The notes beneath the pieces were generated by a model that was not told the DNA's origin, did not search any database, and was given only the letters and a program-made list of their open reading frames with translations. From the NCBI GenBank assembly GCA_022495995.1, contig JAFEMH010000982.1, forward strand, positions 62,001-126,000: a stretch of 64,000 nt of DNA, read 5' to 3'. Below are positions 34,075 to 45,162 of this stretch, in pieces (within the stretch, counting starts at the first letter, position 1; each line of letters begins with the position of its first letter). The DNA comes from Adenophora triphylla var. japonica (Eukaryota > Streptophyta > Magnoliopsida > Asterales > Campanulaceae). The translations under genes and the position numbers were made by a program.

Positions 34075-35557
34075 TGTTGGGTATGCATGTTTTAACCTTC
34101 CTATTTTGTATTAGATTTGATTGATACCATAACCTCCTGTCTATTTTAAGGACTTTAGGACCCTATGTAATGAAGCTTAGACTTCAATTTTTTAGCTAAG
34201 TCCATTTTATAGAAAAGGTTAATCTTAGGCTTGAAGTATGGCACAAGACTCATTGGATGTAAGGTTGCAGTTCCTGCAGTATTCAAAACCGCCCCTTAGA
34301 ACCGCACATGCAACCGCATGTATGATTCCTTGAATCTGCTCAATGAACTACCTCAGTGCAAACCGCTTGTTGAACCGCATCATTGCAGTTCACCTACAAC
34401 CGCATCCTTGCAACCCCCTGGTGTAGAAAACCGCACATTCCTAACCGCGTCTCACCAACCGCATCCAATGATTGGCTACTTGAAGTGAACAACTTTTTAT
34501 CCGTTGGAATCCACGTCAGCAATATCAAAAGTCAACCACCATATCTTGTCACGTGATTCAATGTCAGAAAAGATCTGCAAGGATCTTGAAAAGGTGACAG
34601 GTGTCCTAACCTCATTGCTTGCAGCTGGAGCCTGATCAGCTTTATCTGCAGCAGCTGTACCAAAGGACAAAAGTGGTTGCTGTGGACCAATAGGATTGCA
34701 ACAAGTGCTGTCCTTTCAACAGCTGTATCCAACGGCTAGTTTCTTGATGCTTGGGTATAAATACCCCTAATCTTCACCATTTGAAGATTGCTTGAAAATT
34801 TGAGAAGTGCTGTGTTCATAGAAGTTGAAGCTACGCCGTAAATTGTTCAACCCTTTGAATCTTCATCTTCATACTTCAAGAAATATTCCCAGCCCAGAAA
34901 TCAAGTCTTAACACACTCAAGAATCATTGAGCTCTACATCTCACAGATTTAAAGAGCCTTGATCTTGTTCTCACACACACACACCTCATTTGTTCTAATC
35001 ACATAGATTAAACACTTGAGATACACTGGTTATAGTTTTGGATTTATTCTTCATAGAAAAGATTTTATTGTACTTTGTAATCTCTCAAATACTTAATATA
35101 AAATCTCTCTTAGAAATCCAAGACTAACCATCTTGGTAGTGGACGTAGATCGTTTATCGATTGAACCACTCCAAATAGCGTGTTCTTACTTTCTGCATTT
35201 ATATTTCTTGTGCTTGCTAATTATTTATCTTTGTCTATGTTCGATCTTTATTTAGTTATCCATTATTGTGAAATAGTGTTTGGAGTTAACAAAGTCAAAA
35301 CCACACGTGTTTGTAAAACTGCACTTCCCAAAATCGCACCACCAAAACCGCATTTTACAAACCGCCTCTCAAAACCGCTTTACACTCTATTATTCCGCTG
35401 TGCATTTTACACTATCACTTGCAGTCTATTATCAACTGCAAGAGGATTTTGTAAGCAAGAGGTTTAGTTTCTATAAGAGGGCGAAAAATTTTAAACAGCT
35501 ATTCACCCCCCCCCTCTAGCTGTATTTTCACCCTTGTTGCCACCTTTGGGACCAACA
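34075..35557 (+). repeat. SIRE 3' LTR (1483 bp)
   Basis: Same ends as the 5' LTR, TATA at 34756, 12 AACCGC motifs (one changed to AATCGC at about 35333). It is followed by the duplication CCGAT. Confidence 0.93.
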
Positions 35558-35903
35558 CCGATCGAAACCCCGAGACCCAGTCGCAGCTCCGACCGGATGG
35601 CAGTTTCATTCCATTATCGTCGAGATCTAAAACAGATTATTGCTTAAAGCGGAGCCAAATCTATCCCGGCTCAAAGGACCGTCAAGCGAAGATTGTGCAA
35701 ATTCCATTCGTTCATTCGACGTTGCATGTGAGCATATTTCTTTCCTCCTCCGCAAACACCTGCCGTGGACGTCCCACTGGGGCTTCACATTTGTGTCTCC
35801 CATCGACACTCCAAGAGGACATATTTTGCAATTCTCAAAATCCTCAAAGGTCCTCAGATCCTCGAATTTCACCGTTCATTCTATTCATTCGGGATAGCCC
35901 GAA

Positions 35904-35942
35904 CTACGGTGACCTGAGCTCCTCCTATGGAGGGGAACGTAG
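35904..35942 (+). other. CTACG...CGTAG hairpin module (type 2)
   Basis: Outer arms CTACG/CGTAG with inner CTCC/GGAG around TCCTAT. Nearly identical to 59873-59911. Confidence 0.65.
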
Positions 35943-37067
35943 GCAACCATAACTGGTCCGGTCGAAATCACAAACAAATCTCAAAAAATCCAATCTCCTC
36001 AAGGACCATGCCCATACACTGTCCATCCGTCCTAGTTCGATTCTTGATATCAGTGGGTTTTCTCCTCAGGATCGATCAAAACATTCGCTCATATCGGCTT
36101 TGGTGGTTGACTAACCCGAACATCAATAAAGGGTTTTAAGCAGCTTTGTGATCATCACGAATAAGACAGATTTTCAAGTGTCTCGACAAGTCTTCTCATT
36201 CTACATCATAGGAAGATAGAGCTAAACACCGTTTCGGTCAGCAGGGGCTTTCATACACTATTCCACACCTTGCGATGCTTATACTCTCCCAAAAGAGTCA
36301 AACCCAAAGCGAGAATGTCATACAGAAGTTCGGGATTCATTTCCCACCATTCGAAAGATACGCCCCTGCACGTAAACATTCCCGAGTCTTGTCCAGCGAC
36401 TGATTGACTACGGTTTGAGATGATGAGTTGCCTCCTCGGCTACAAGATGACTTTGTTTGCAATGAAGCTACATGGAATTTCCTCAAGCTGGGGCTTTGGT
36501 TAAGGTATTCCTCAGGCTCTCCTTACCAGATTCCCCTCCAGGTTTGCTTTGCACTGTCAACTGGGGCTTCGCCAAGCCGGGATTGCTCTCTGCCCCCCCC
36601 TCTACTGCTTGCTGTCTCAGACGCGTGATACACTCCGTCCTCACTAGCAACGGACCTGCTGCAACTAGTACACCCGGGAGCGTCCCCGACTTGCCTAAGC
36701 TGCACCATCCATACACCATCACTCATGGGAGAGGGTCCACCCCATCATAAACAATTTCATCCTATACACAATCCCTCAAAGCATAATGGCTACCTACACA
36801 TCTGCTCATCAAGCCGTGCAAAACCCTCCCTACTTCCTATTCTCCCCAGCTGGGATGGACTTGTGCAACAAAAGATTAATAATGCATAAGCAAGAGGTTA
36901 AATAAAATACAAAGTGTCTAGAGTGTTGTGTCTCCCCCCGCAGAGTACAATAATCAGGTGATCGTAATGTGATCGTGAGGACTGCCCCTCGAATCACAAT
37001 TTTGGACAAGGATTCCAAACCCCGCAGGTGGCAGACCCCGCCTCTATTATCTTTATAAGGCCCAGAA

Positions 37068-37106
37068 CTACGATTTGGCTTGATTCCCTTTTTAAGGGAT
37101 ACGTAG
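37068..37106 (+). other. CTACG...CGTAG hairpin module (type 1)
   Basis: Outer arms CTACG/CGTAG and inner TCCCTT/AAGGGA with a 3-base loop. This is the strongest inner stem of the eight copies. Confidence 0.7.
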
Positions 37107-37769
37107 GAATCCTTTCTCCAAAGTTCCAGCCATCCGATCTCACCAGCATCATATGAAAGAGCCCCAGCTGCCCCAGAATCCAAGCAATAACGATCACCAG
37201 TCCCGACGACTTCAAAGCCTGTGTTGCAAAGACCGTCCTGTGAACGACCATCCAGCAAGCATCGACAAGTGGTAGCCTCAGCCCCCAAACAATGCTTATC
37301 AAAGAAAGAAGAGCCCCAGCTGCCCCAGAATCCAAGCAATAAGGTTCACCAGTCTCGGCGACTTCAAAAGCCTATTTTGCATGATAAACTGAGACAAAGA
37401 GTCCGCATCTAACAATCTCCCAAGCAGAGCACACCAAGATCAATGTTTCCAGATCAGTGACCTCAAAGCACAAACAAGAGCCCGTTCCCCAGCAAGCAGA
37501 GTCCCCAGCCTACCAAGCAAAGCTCAGGACACAAAAGTCAAACCATCAACAAAGACCGTCCAGCAGCAAAACTGGCAAAAGAGCAACAAAAGCAGTAGCG
37601 TGAATCCCTCGGCAGCTACACTTATCCCCAGCAGAATCAATGGTAGCATGAGACCCTCGACAGTTATCTCCCAACAGCAACGGTAGTCTAAGACTCTCCG
37701 ACAGCTACAGGTGAGCACAGCACAGGTATGAAAGCATGTCTCAGTCAATTACTTTGCTAGAAGCATTAA

Positions 37770-38695
37770 TCCCTGTCAGGTTGAGATGCCTTCAAATAAT
37801 CTCGTTTAGGTCAAAAGACCTTCAAATGATCCTTTTAGGTCAAGAGACCTTCAAATAATCCCTGTCAAGTTGAGATACCTTCCAATTATCTCGTTTAGGT
37901 CAAAAGACCTTCAAATGATCCTTTTAAGTCAAGAGACCTTCAAATAATCCCTTTCAGGTTGAGATGCCTTCAAATAATCTCGTTTAGGTCAAAAGACCTT
38001 CAAATGATCCTTTTAGGTCAAGAGACCTTCAAATAATCCATTTCAGGTTGAGATGCCTTCAAATAATCTCGTTTAGGTCAAAAGACCTTCAAATGATCCT
38101 TTTAGGTCAAGAGACCTTCAAATAATCCCTGTCAGGTTGAGATGCCTTCAAATAATCTCATTTAGGTCAAAAGACCTTCAAATGATCCTTTTAGGTCAAG
38201 AGACCTTCAAATAATCCCTTCCAGGTTGAGATGCCTTCAAATAATCTCGTTTAGGTCAAAAGACCTTCAAATGATCCTTTTAGATCAAGAGACCTTCAAA
38301 TAATTCCTGTCAGGTTGAGATGCCTTCCAATAATCTCGTTTAGGTCAAAAGACCTTCAAATGATCCTTTTAGGTCAAGAGACCTTCAAATAATCTCTTTC
38401 AGGTTGAGATGCCTTCAAATAATCTCGTTTAGGTCAAAAGACCTTCAAATGATCCTTTTAGGTCAAGAGACCTTCAAATAATCCCTTTCAGGTTGAGATG
38501 CCTTCAAATAATCTCGTTTAGGTCAAGAGACCTTCAAATGATCCCTTTTTAGGTCAAGAGACCTTCAAATAATCCCTTTCATGTTGAGATGCCTTCAAAT
38601 GATCTCGTTTAGGTCAAGAGACCTTAAAATAATCCCTTATAGGTCAAGAGACCTTCAAATAGCTTTCCCTATGTTCAGACTCCTTCAATTAGTTT
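37770..38695 (+). repeat. Higher-order minisatellite: about 89-bp unit of three 29-30-bp monomers, about 10 copies
   Basis: Monomers are the types CAGGTTGAGATGCCTTCAAA, TAGGTCAAAAGACCTTCAAA and TAGGTCAAGAGACCTTCAAA, each followed by a TAATC or TGATC linker. The second and third types contain perfect AGGTC-(4 bases)-GACCT hairpins. It ends next to a CTACG module. Confidence 0.9.
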
Positions 38696-38703
38696 CTTCC
38701 GAA

Positions 38704-38742
38704 CTACGATTTGGCTTGATTCCCTTTTTAAGTGATACGTAG
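38704..38742 (+). other. CTACG...CGTAG hairpin module (type 1)
   Basis: Outer arms intact, inner TCCCTT/AAGTGA with one mismatch. It is the last module before the 3' LTR, as in Tat-A. Confidence 0.65.
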
Positions 38743-38874
38743 GAATCCTTTCTCAGAAAGGTCCAGCCACCCGATTCCCCCAGTTCACCTTCTAGCCCGT
38801 CGCCTTATCCCCTGCTGCTCATTGAGATTGGGTCCTTTTTATCGACAACATCACTTCTTCCATAAGTGACGTTG

Positions 38875-38887
38875 CCGAGGGGCTCTA
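38875..38887 (+). other. Tat-B polypurine-like tract
   Basis: GAGGGGCTCTA immediately upstream of the LTR start TGAGTACGCC. Confidence 0.6.
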
Positions 38888-39149
38888 TGAGTACGCCAAT
38901 CCAATTCGCAACCCTTTTAGATGCATTTTAATGTAATAAAATTGCATTAAGGGGCATTTTGGTAAATTCCCGGTCCGTTTCGAGACCTCCGAAAATATTT
39001 TATAAGTTTCTCGCGAAGGAAGTATGTTTTAGTATTTTTCCCGGACAAAAGGACCTAAAAGGAATTAATCAGTTTGGACCTTTTGGGTATTAACCCGGAA
39101 TGTTCCAGAATCTGGTTTTGGCGCCAAAATCGGTCATTGACTCCTGCAG

Positions 39150-39233
39150 TCCTGCGACATCTTGAGGCATGGAAATTGGATACGTTGGGTCGTGCGACGT
39201 TTTAATCCTTTTTCCAATTCACGTTTAAATACC
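39150..39233 (+). promoter_or_regulatory. Tat-B LTR promoter: two CpG motifs and a TATA-like box
   Basis: CCTGCGACAT (39151) and GTCGTGCGACG (39189-39199) lie upstream of TTTAAATACC (39224-39233). They align with the better preserved pair in Tat-C at 55752 and 55795. Confidence 0.6.
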
Positions 39234-40045
39234 AAAATGCCTCTCATTTGTCAAAGGATCCAACAGACAGTTCACACAAACAACACGCAGACTCACAGCT
39301 TCTCACCTCTCTCTCTCTCTCTCTCTAGGCGCAGAAACTCCCTCCATTGTCGCTCCCTCAACCGTCTTCTTCACCTTCAACACCAATCCTCCCTCAACCG
39401 GCGGCCTTCCTCTCCCTCACATCCCAATTAACCGTTCTACCTTCCTTTAATCCACCGGCAACCTAATTCCCCCTTAACCTGGCTCACCGATCTAACCTCT
39501 CTCCGTCACTCCTCAACCAAACAACGGCCATCTTCTCTCTCTAAACTCCCTCACCGGCGACCCAATCCAACCCCAATCTCCTTCACCTCGCCCGGCTCCC
39601 TTCCTCTCTCCAACCGTTGAAGCCGTTCCCCAGTTTCTCCGATTCCAATCACCGGCGACCCAAACACCAATTCCCTCTCCATTCGCCGCTGCAACCTTAC
39701 CCACCAACTCCGATCAACTCCACTGGTGGTATCATCCCCAACAACGCCAACAACAACCGCTTCACCACCGCCCCTGTTCCAGACCCCGTTCTAGCCCTAA
39801 GCCAACGACCAAAATCAATTGCCGTTCCTTTCCCCTGTTCTGTTCCAAGGACCAATTCCGCTCAATACACACAAGCACGTACTGGGAACGGCAAAGCAAC
39901 TCCAACCTGAGCTCGTTGCGTTCCGAAGCCGATTTGAAGATCCTTAATCTAACTTGGTTTAAGGAACGTGGACTACGAGGGTAACGACTTCCCTCACCTC
40001 TATCTCGCATTTATTGTTTATTTGTTTCATTGCAAATTATTCCCC

Positions 40046-40208
40046 GGACTTGATAATTAGACTCCATCCGTCCCCAATTATCAAGTCCCAATTACCGATC
40101 TCTCTGTTTAATTGTTTAGCTTGGTTTGGTTGATATTCATTATGTGATTGGAATTCTATTTGTCATTTGGTGGACAAGGGAGTGTGGATCTCCCCATATC
40201 CACACTCC
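40046..40208 (+). other. Two long hairpins in the Tat-B LTR leader (U5)
   Basis: 40046-40088 has perfect 13-bp arms GGACTTGATAATT / AATTATCAAGTCC. 40179-40208 has perfect 11-bp arms GGAGTGTGGAT / ATCCACACTCC. Both have counterparts at the same places in Tat-C. Confidence 0.75.
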
Positions 40209-40326
40209 TTTGGCCAATCCATTATGAATTCGTTGGTATTTGAGTTGTTTGGTATAATTCCTTGATCTGTGCTGGTTGTTGTTGAATCTGATTTCAAATT
40301 TGTAAAGTCTCTGCAAAGTGCATCGT

Positions 40327-40376
40327 TGTGTCACGCGACACAATTGGACAGTTGGAGTCCTGTGTCATGCGACACA
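40327..40376 (+). repeat. Pair of TGTGTC-AYGC-GACACA inverted repeats
   Basis: TGTGTCACGCGACACA (40327-40342) and TGTGTCATGCGACACA (40361-40376). The same pair occurs in Tat-C at 56438 and 56471. Confidence 0.8.
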
Positions 40377-40739
40377 AGTGGCTCTCTGCAGAGACCACAT
40401 TTCAGTTGTAAGTTCTGTTAGTCCTCTATGTAAAGTGGGATGTGGCCTCCCAGAGTCAATGGCTTACAAGTTGTATTTCCCCCTGTTTAGCAATAAAACA
40501 AAGCGTTGATTTGCATTTTAATACATATCTTGTCATACACACTTTGCACACACATTTGAATGAATTGGATGTTGAACATTGAAAGACTCGTCTACGGACG
40601 AGGCGTGTTGGGTGAACTCTCGGTTCTTCCCAACACGTAACTTGACCCCCGAACCCATTTTCTCTGTCAAAAAGGTTTTAAATGTTTCCTCTTAAAACGG
40701 TGTGGCGACTCCTTATTTTTTTCGGCGAGCGTTCATTCA

Positions 40740-41428
40740 CTACCCAAATAATATAACGTAAGAGTTCACGTTTCCAATGGTACACTTCCATTTCTCCCTT
40801 TGTCTCATGATGTTATATTGAACACAAGTCATGGTTCTCATCAACTTGTCTTTGTTCAATGCTTTCTCGATTCCGAGTATAATGATAATTCAATCGCATT
40901 GGGGTATGGCTATACACTTTCATCATTATCACTCATCGAGGGGCCCAAGCAAAACATCTCTCTTTCGAGGGACAAATTCCATCTTGACTTATCATCCTTC
41001 CCATCATGAATTCGATCATGCCAAAGATAGCCTTTATAAATATCGTGTTAAGATATCGTTTGACTAAAATCAAACATGACTTTCATCATATGTAAGGTCA
41101 TGATAATCTCAGGTCTAGGGACTAAATGAAGTGACCTTATGAGATTTAATTATGACATTTGACCATGACATAAATCTCATACGGATCAAGTCCAGTCACT
41201 TGTTCTCTAACAAGTACCCATAAATTTAATGTGCATCTCTATGCATATAATCATCATATGATTATCCATTAACATTTATACTAATTATTCTCTTAATAAT
41301 TAGAGATGGAGATTATTATAAACAAATATGCAAAACATATAATAATCAAATAATAAACTTCTCATATAATAATAAATAATGTCAACACATAAGTCTATCA
41401 ACTATAGGCCTAGGGCATAACACTAACA
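40740..41428 (-). repeat. Copia-3 3' LTR, interrupted by Tat-B
   Basis: It aligns base for base in length with 47214-47902. The missing 664 bp should lie left of the window. Confidence 0.9.
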
Positions 41429-41441
41429 GTCTCCCACTTGC
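41429..41441 (-). other. Copia-3 polypurine tract
   Basis: The minus strand reads GCAAGTGGGAGAC immediately before the LTR start TGTTAGTG. Confidence 0.8.
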
Positions 41442-41442
41442 A

Positions 41443-42760
41443 CTAGGCCCAATCTCCCATGTATCGAATACCCATGGACCTAACATGACCATAATGCTTA
41501 GCTTGCGGGAGAGCCTTAGTTAATGGGTCCGCCACGTTGTCATCAGTGTCTACTCTGCATATCTTTACGTCTTCCCTTTCACATATCTCTCGGATAATGT
41601 GGAAACGTCGAAGTATGTGTTTGGATCTCTGGTGTGACCTTGGTTCCTTTGCTTGTGCAATGGCACCATTGTTGTCACAGTAAAGTTCAATAGGATCTTT
41701 GATGCTTGGAACGACTTCGAAATCACTAATGAACTTTTTAATCCAAATGGCTTCCTTAGCTGCATCAGATGCCGCTATGTACTCTGCTTCGGTTGTAGAA
41801 TCAGTGACGGTACTTTGCTTGGAACTTTTCCAACTCACAGTGCCTCCATTCAGCGTAAACAAAAATCCAGATCAAGGATTTGAAATCATCCTTGTCGGTT
41901 TGGAAGCTAGCATCTGTGTAGCCTTTCACTACAAGATCTTCTTCCATTCCTCCAAAGACTAAGAATACATCCTTAGTTCTTCGTAAGTACTTGAGGATAT
42001 TCTTGACTGCTATCCAATGTGGTTCGCCGGGATCCGATTGGTACCTACTCGTCATGCTTAGAGCACACGAGACATCGAGTCTAGTACATAACATAGCATA
42101 CATTATAGACCCAATTGCTGAAGCATATGGAATAACATTTATTCTCTTTCGCTCATCATTAGTCTTAGGACTTTGAGTCTTGCTAAGAGATATACCATGC
42201 AACATTGGCAAGTTTCCCCTTTTAGAATTTTCCATTTGGAATCTTCTAAGAACCTTGTCAATGTAGGTACTTTGACTTAAACCAATCATCCTCTTGGATC
42301 TATCTCTATAGATCTTGATACCAAGGATATATGCAGCTTCGCCCATATCTTTCATTGAAAAGCACTTTCCCAACCAAGACTTGACAGTCTATAGTGTAGG
42401 AATGTCATTTCCAATGAGTAAGATATCGTCGACATACAAAACTAAAATAGTGCTACGCTCCCACTAATTTTCTTGTATACACAAGGTTCATCTTCGTTCT
42501 TGATGAAGCCAAACTCCTTGATTGCTTCATTAAAATTCTAATTGACAGCATAGCTACAGGCGAAAAGGTTTCATCATAGTCGATGCCATGAATCTGCCTA
42601 TATCCCTTAGCTACAAGCCTAGCCTTATAGGTGTGCACCCTATGGTTTTTACACCTTCGGGTGGATCAATCAAGTTTCAAACTTGATTATCAGCCATGGA
42701 TTGTAATTCGGGCTTCATGGCCTCTTGCCATTTTTTCGAATCAGGAGCGGTCATCGCCTC
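41443..42760 (-). pseudogene. pol: Copia-3 reverse transcriptase and RNase H with internal deletions
   Basis: RNase H parts CDNNGAIAQAKEPRSHQRSK, TEAEYIAASDAAKEA and the intact end DPLTKALPQAKH are read at 41443-41862. The connection and RT C-terminal part are at 41801-42373. Compared with Copia-1, about 200 bp is missing at 42531, removing everything from IAIAAYYDYE to the YGLKQASR region and so the first catalytic Asp. About 45 bp is missing at 42636, removing the WVFKKK segment. The YVDD coding region survives near 42425-42440 but out of frame. It cannot encode a working enzyme. Confidence 0.87.
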
Positions 42761-43657
42761 TTAATAGCAAGTAGGTTCATCATTTTCGATTAACTCCACT
42801 TCATCACTTTCCGTAACGAGAAATCCATATCTATCGGGTTCGGATCGTGACCTACCACTTCCACGAAGAACTTGTGCATCTTGAACCGGTTCCACAACTA
42901 CTTGTGAACTTGATTCAGTCTCTACCACAGGTTCAATGTTGTTTTCGGGTTCTCGAATTTCTTCGAGATCTATTTTACTCCCACTGGTTCCTTTGCGAAG
43001 AAACTCCTTTTCTAAGAAAGTACCATTTCGAGAAACAAACACTTTGTTCTCGTTTCGGTTGTAGAAATAGTATCCTTTGGTTTCCTTAGGATAACCCACA
43101 AAAATACATTTATCAGATTTAGGTGCTAGCTTATCAGAAGTTATCTTCTTGACATATGCATCGCAACCCCAAATCTTCATGAAAGACAAACTAGGTTTTC
43201 TTTCATGCCACATCTCATATGGGGTCTTTTGAACCGATTTGGTAGTAACTCTGTTTATAGTGAAAGCAGCAGTTTCTAGTGCATGTCCCCAAAAGGATAA
43301 AGGAAGCTCAACTTGACTCATCATAGAACGAACCATGTCCAACAAAGTTCTATTCCTCCTTTCAGACACACCATTCCATTGTGGTGTTCCAGGTGCAGAG
43401 AGTTATGAAACGATTCCACAACTCTTAAGATGACTGTCAAATTCTTGGCTCAAATATTCACCACCTCTTTCGAATTGAAGCACTTTAATAGTTTTGCCAA
43501 GTTGGTTTTGCACCTCATTTTGAAATATTCGAAATATCTCAAACGATTCACTTTTATGTTTCATTAGATAAACATATCCAAATCTACTATAATCATCAGT
43601 GAATGTTATGAAGTACCGAAATCCTCCCCTAGCATCGCTACTCATAGGTTCACACAC
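42761..43657 (-). pseudogene. pol: Copia-3 integrase core with changed catalytic residue
   Basis: Read in two frames, 43657-43403 and 43369-42761. The TDDYSRFGYVYLMKHKSE segment is better kept than in Copia-1. The second catalytic position reads LQFERGGEY where Copia-1 has IRSDRGGEY, so Asp is replaced by Glu. The catalytic Glu (MSERRNRTLLD) remains. A stop and shift between the frames break the protein near 43390. Confidence 0.85.
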
Positions 43658-45162
43658 ATCGGTATGTTGAGGCCTAACAAGTCGCCCGCCCTTTCATCAG
43701 TTTTGGTAAATGGGTCCTTGGTCATCTTGCCAAGCAAACAAGATTCGCATGTCTCATAAGATTCATAATCATGTGAGTCTAAAAATCTATCTTTGTGGAG
43801 TTTAGAAATGCGTTTCTCATTTATATGGCCAAGACGACAATGCCATAAGTAAGTGTGGTTTACATCATTGGGTTTAGATCTCTTGTTAATGTTATAGACA
43901 TCATTATCACGATTTTCAACATCAAGGATATAAAGGCCATTGAATGAAATAGCAGTACAATAATGCATATCACTCTTGTAAATGGAAAACTTCTTATCAC
44001 ATATAAGAAAATTAAAACCTTCATTATCCAAACATGAAATCGAAATAATATTCCTACTTAAAGCTGGAACGTAATAACAATTGTTCAAAACAAGTATTAG
44101 TCCACTAGGTAAAGTAACTTCATAAGTTCCTACGGCTAATGCAGCAACTCTTGCTCCATTCCCCACACGTAGGTCCATTTCACCCTCTTCAAGCATCCTT
44201 CTGTTCTTTAGACCCTGCACATTTAAACAAATGTGAGTTCCACATCCGGTATCCAATACCCAAGAACTAGAAGTAGATAGGAATATATCTATAACAAAGA
44301 TACCTGAAGTCGAAGCAACTCTTTTGCTCTTCTTCAGTGCTTCCTTGTATTTTGTGCGGTTTCTCCTCCAATGTCCAATCTCATTGCAATGGAAGTAGGC
44401 TGCGTCCTCTTGGGACTTGGGCTTAGCCTCTTTAGGCTTGGCAGCCTCTTTGGGTTTGACAACATTTGCCTTTAGATTAGCAATCTTTGCCTTTCCCCTA
44501 CCCTTGAAACCCTTCCCCTTGTTAACCATCAACACTTGATCGGTTTTCTTCTCGACAATATTGATTTCCGCAGTGTTCAACATTTGAACTAACTCGGAAA
44601 GGTTTTTATTCATGCCTCCCATGTTATAGTGCATTATGAAATTACTAAAACTTTTGGGCAATGAATTCAATATTATGTCAGTAGCCAACTCTTGGCTAAT
44701 TGGAAAATCGAGCCTTTCAAGATGTTCAATGTGGCCCTTCAACTTAAGAGCATGGGGACCAACAACTTGTCCTTCACTCATCTTGCATGAGGTCAAGACC
44801 TTAACTGTGTTATACCTTTCTTGCCTAGCTTGTGCTTGGAACATTTTCATCAGTCGATTGTTTAGATCAACCGTCCCCAAGTGCTCAAGATCCTTCTGAA
44901 GGTTCTTGCACATGGCGGAGAGCATGAGGCATCCAACATCTGTAGAATCACGCTTGTGCTTCAGATATTGATCCTTCAATGCCCTAGTAGCATTGGCAGC
45001 AGGTTCCGGTGGAATAGGTTCCTCGAGAACGTACAGTTTTTCCTCTTGCCTGAGAACAATTCTCACGCTACGGAACCAATCCATATAATTTGTACCATTC
45101 TCTTCCAACTTTTCCTTTTCAAGGAGAGATCGCAGTGACAGATGATTATTGTTTGATGTCAT
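43642..45162 (-). pseudogene. gag-pol: Copia-3 gag, protease and integrase zinc domain (one open frame)
   Basis: 506 codons from MTSNNNHLSLRSLLEKEK. Gag: LEENGTNYMDWFRSVRIVLR, then KVLTSCKMSEGQVVG and a Lys/Ala-rich linker. The zinc knuckle is damaged: YFHCNEIGHWRRNR has lost its first and last Cys relative to CYHCNETGHWKRNC in Copia-1. Protease WVLDTGCGTHIC is intact. The integrase zinc domain WHCRLGHINEKR...CESCLLGKMTKDPF is intact. The frame ends after NIPMCVNL at 43642. This is the most complete gag of the Copia-1/3 family here and serves as a guide to the Copia-1 breaks. Confidence 0.9.

Larger units (their letters stand above)
21461..35557 (+). mobile_element. SIRE: Sirevirus-type Ty1/copia element with an additional ORF2
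   Basis: LTRs of 1480 and 1483 bp (TGTTGGGTATGC...GGGACCAACA), target duplication CCGAT on both sides (21456-21460, 35558-35562), and the empty site intact at 59522-59530 in Tat-C. The reverse transcriptase stretch [18 protein letters not shown] and then [19 protein letters not shown], and the protease WYLDSGCSRHMTG, are Sirevirus signatures. Downstream of pol is a second gene with Pro-rich and coiled-coil parts, as in the env-like ORF of SIRE1. All coding parts are frameshifted. AACCGC motifs occur throughout. Confidence 0.93.
35558..37769 (+). other. Tat-B 3' region, third piece, non-coding
   Basis: The part to about 36900 aligns with Tat-C 59520-60960 and Tat-A 5090-6000. Tat-C has an antisense gene of about 2.4 kb at the place where Tat-B continues directly (near 36880-36935), so Tat-B lacks it. 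Short frames at 36428-36750 and 36830-37340 show no domain. A roughly 95-bp stretch containing AGCCCCAGCTGCCCCAGAAT is repeated at 37150 and 37313. Confidence 0.7.
11967..40739 (+). mobile_element. Tat-B: Ty3/gypsy Tat-lineage element broken into three visible pieces by nested insertions
   Basis: The pieces are 11967-13167, 21283-21460 and 35558-40739. Joined in order, they are collinear with Tat-C 58198-60900, which is uninterrupted. The gaps hold Tat-A (ending 11966), Copia-1 and SIRE. The 3' LTR is 38888-40739. The 5' LTR and any gag-pol lie left of the window. Tat-B itself is inserted into the LTR of Copia-3: the base after its 3' LTR (40740) continues as at 47214 in the intact Copia-3 LTR. 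Confidence 0.85.
38888..40739 (+). repeat. Tat-B 3' LTR (1852 bp)
   Basis: Runs from TGAGTACGCC to GTTCATTCA and is related to the Tat-C LTR (55493-56849, 1357 bp) at both ends. The extra length is a C/T-rich block at about 39290-39900 after the TATA box, including (CT)n at 39309-39328. Frames inside this block are Pro/Ser/Arg-rich and show no domain. PBS-like TGGCGACTCC is at 40703. Confidence 0.87.

Noticed and set aside
36428..37412. Several 60-170-codon frames on both strands in the Tat-B 3' region
   Set aside because: No domain; overlapping in both strands; the region aligns with non-coding sequence of Tat-C and Tat-A.
39162..39910. Pro/Ser/Arg-rich frames in the Tat-B LTR
   Set aside because: Low-complexity C/T-rich DNA opens several frames at once, and no domain or conserved counterpart is seen in the Tat-C LTR.
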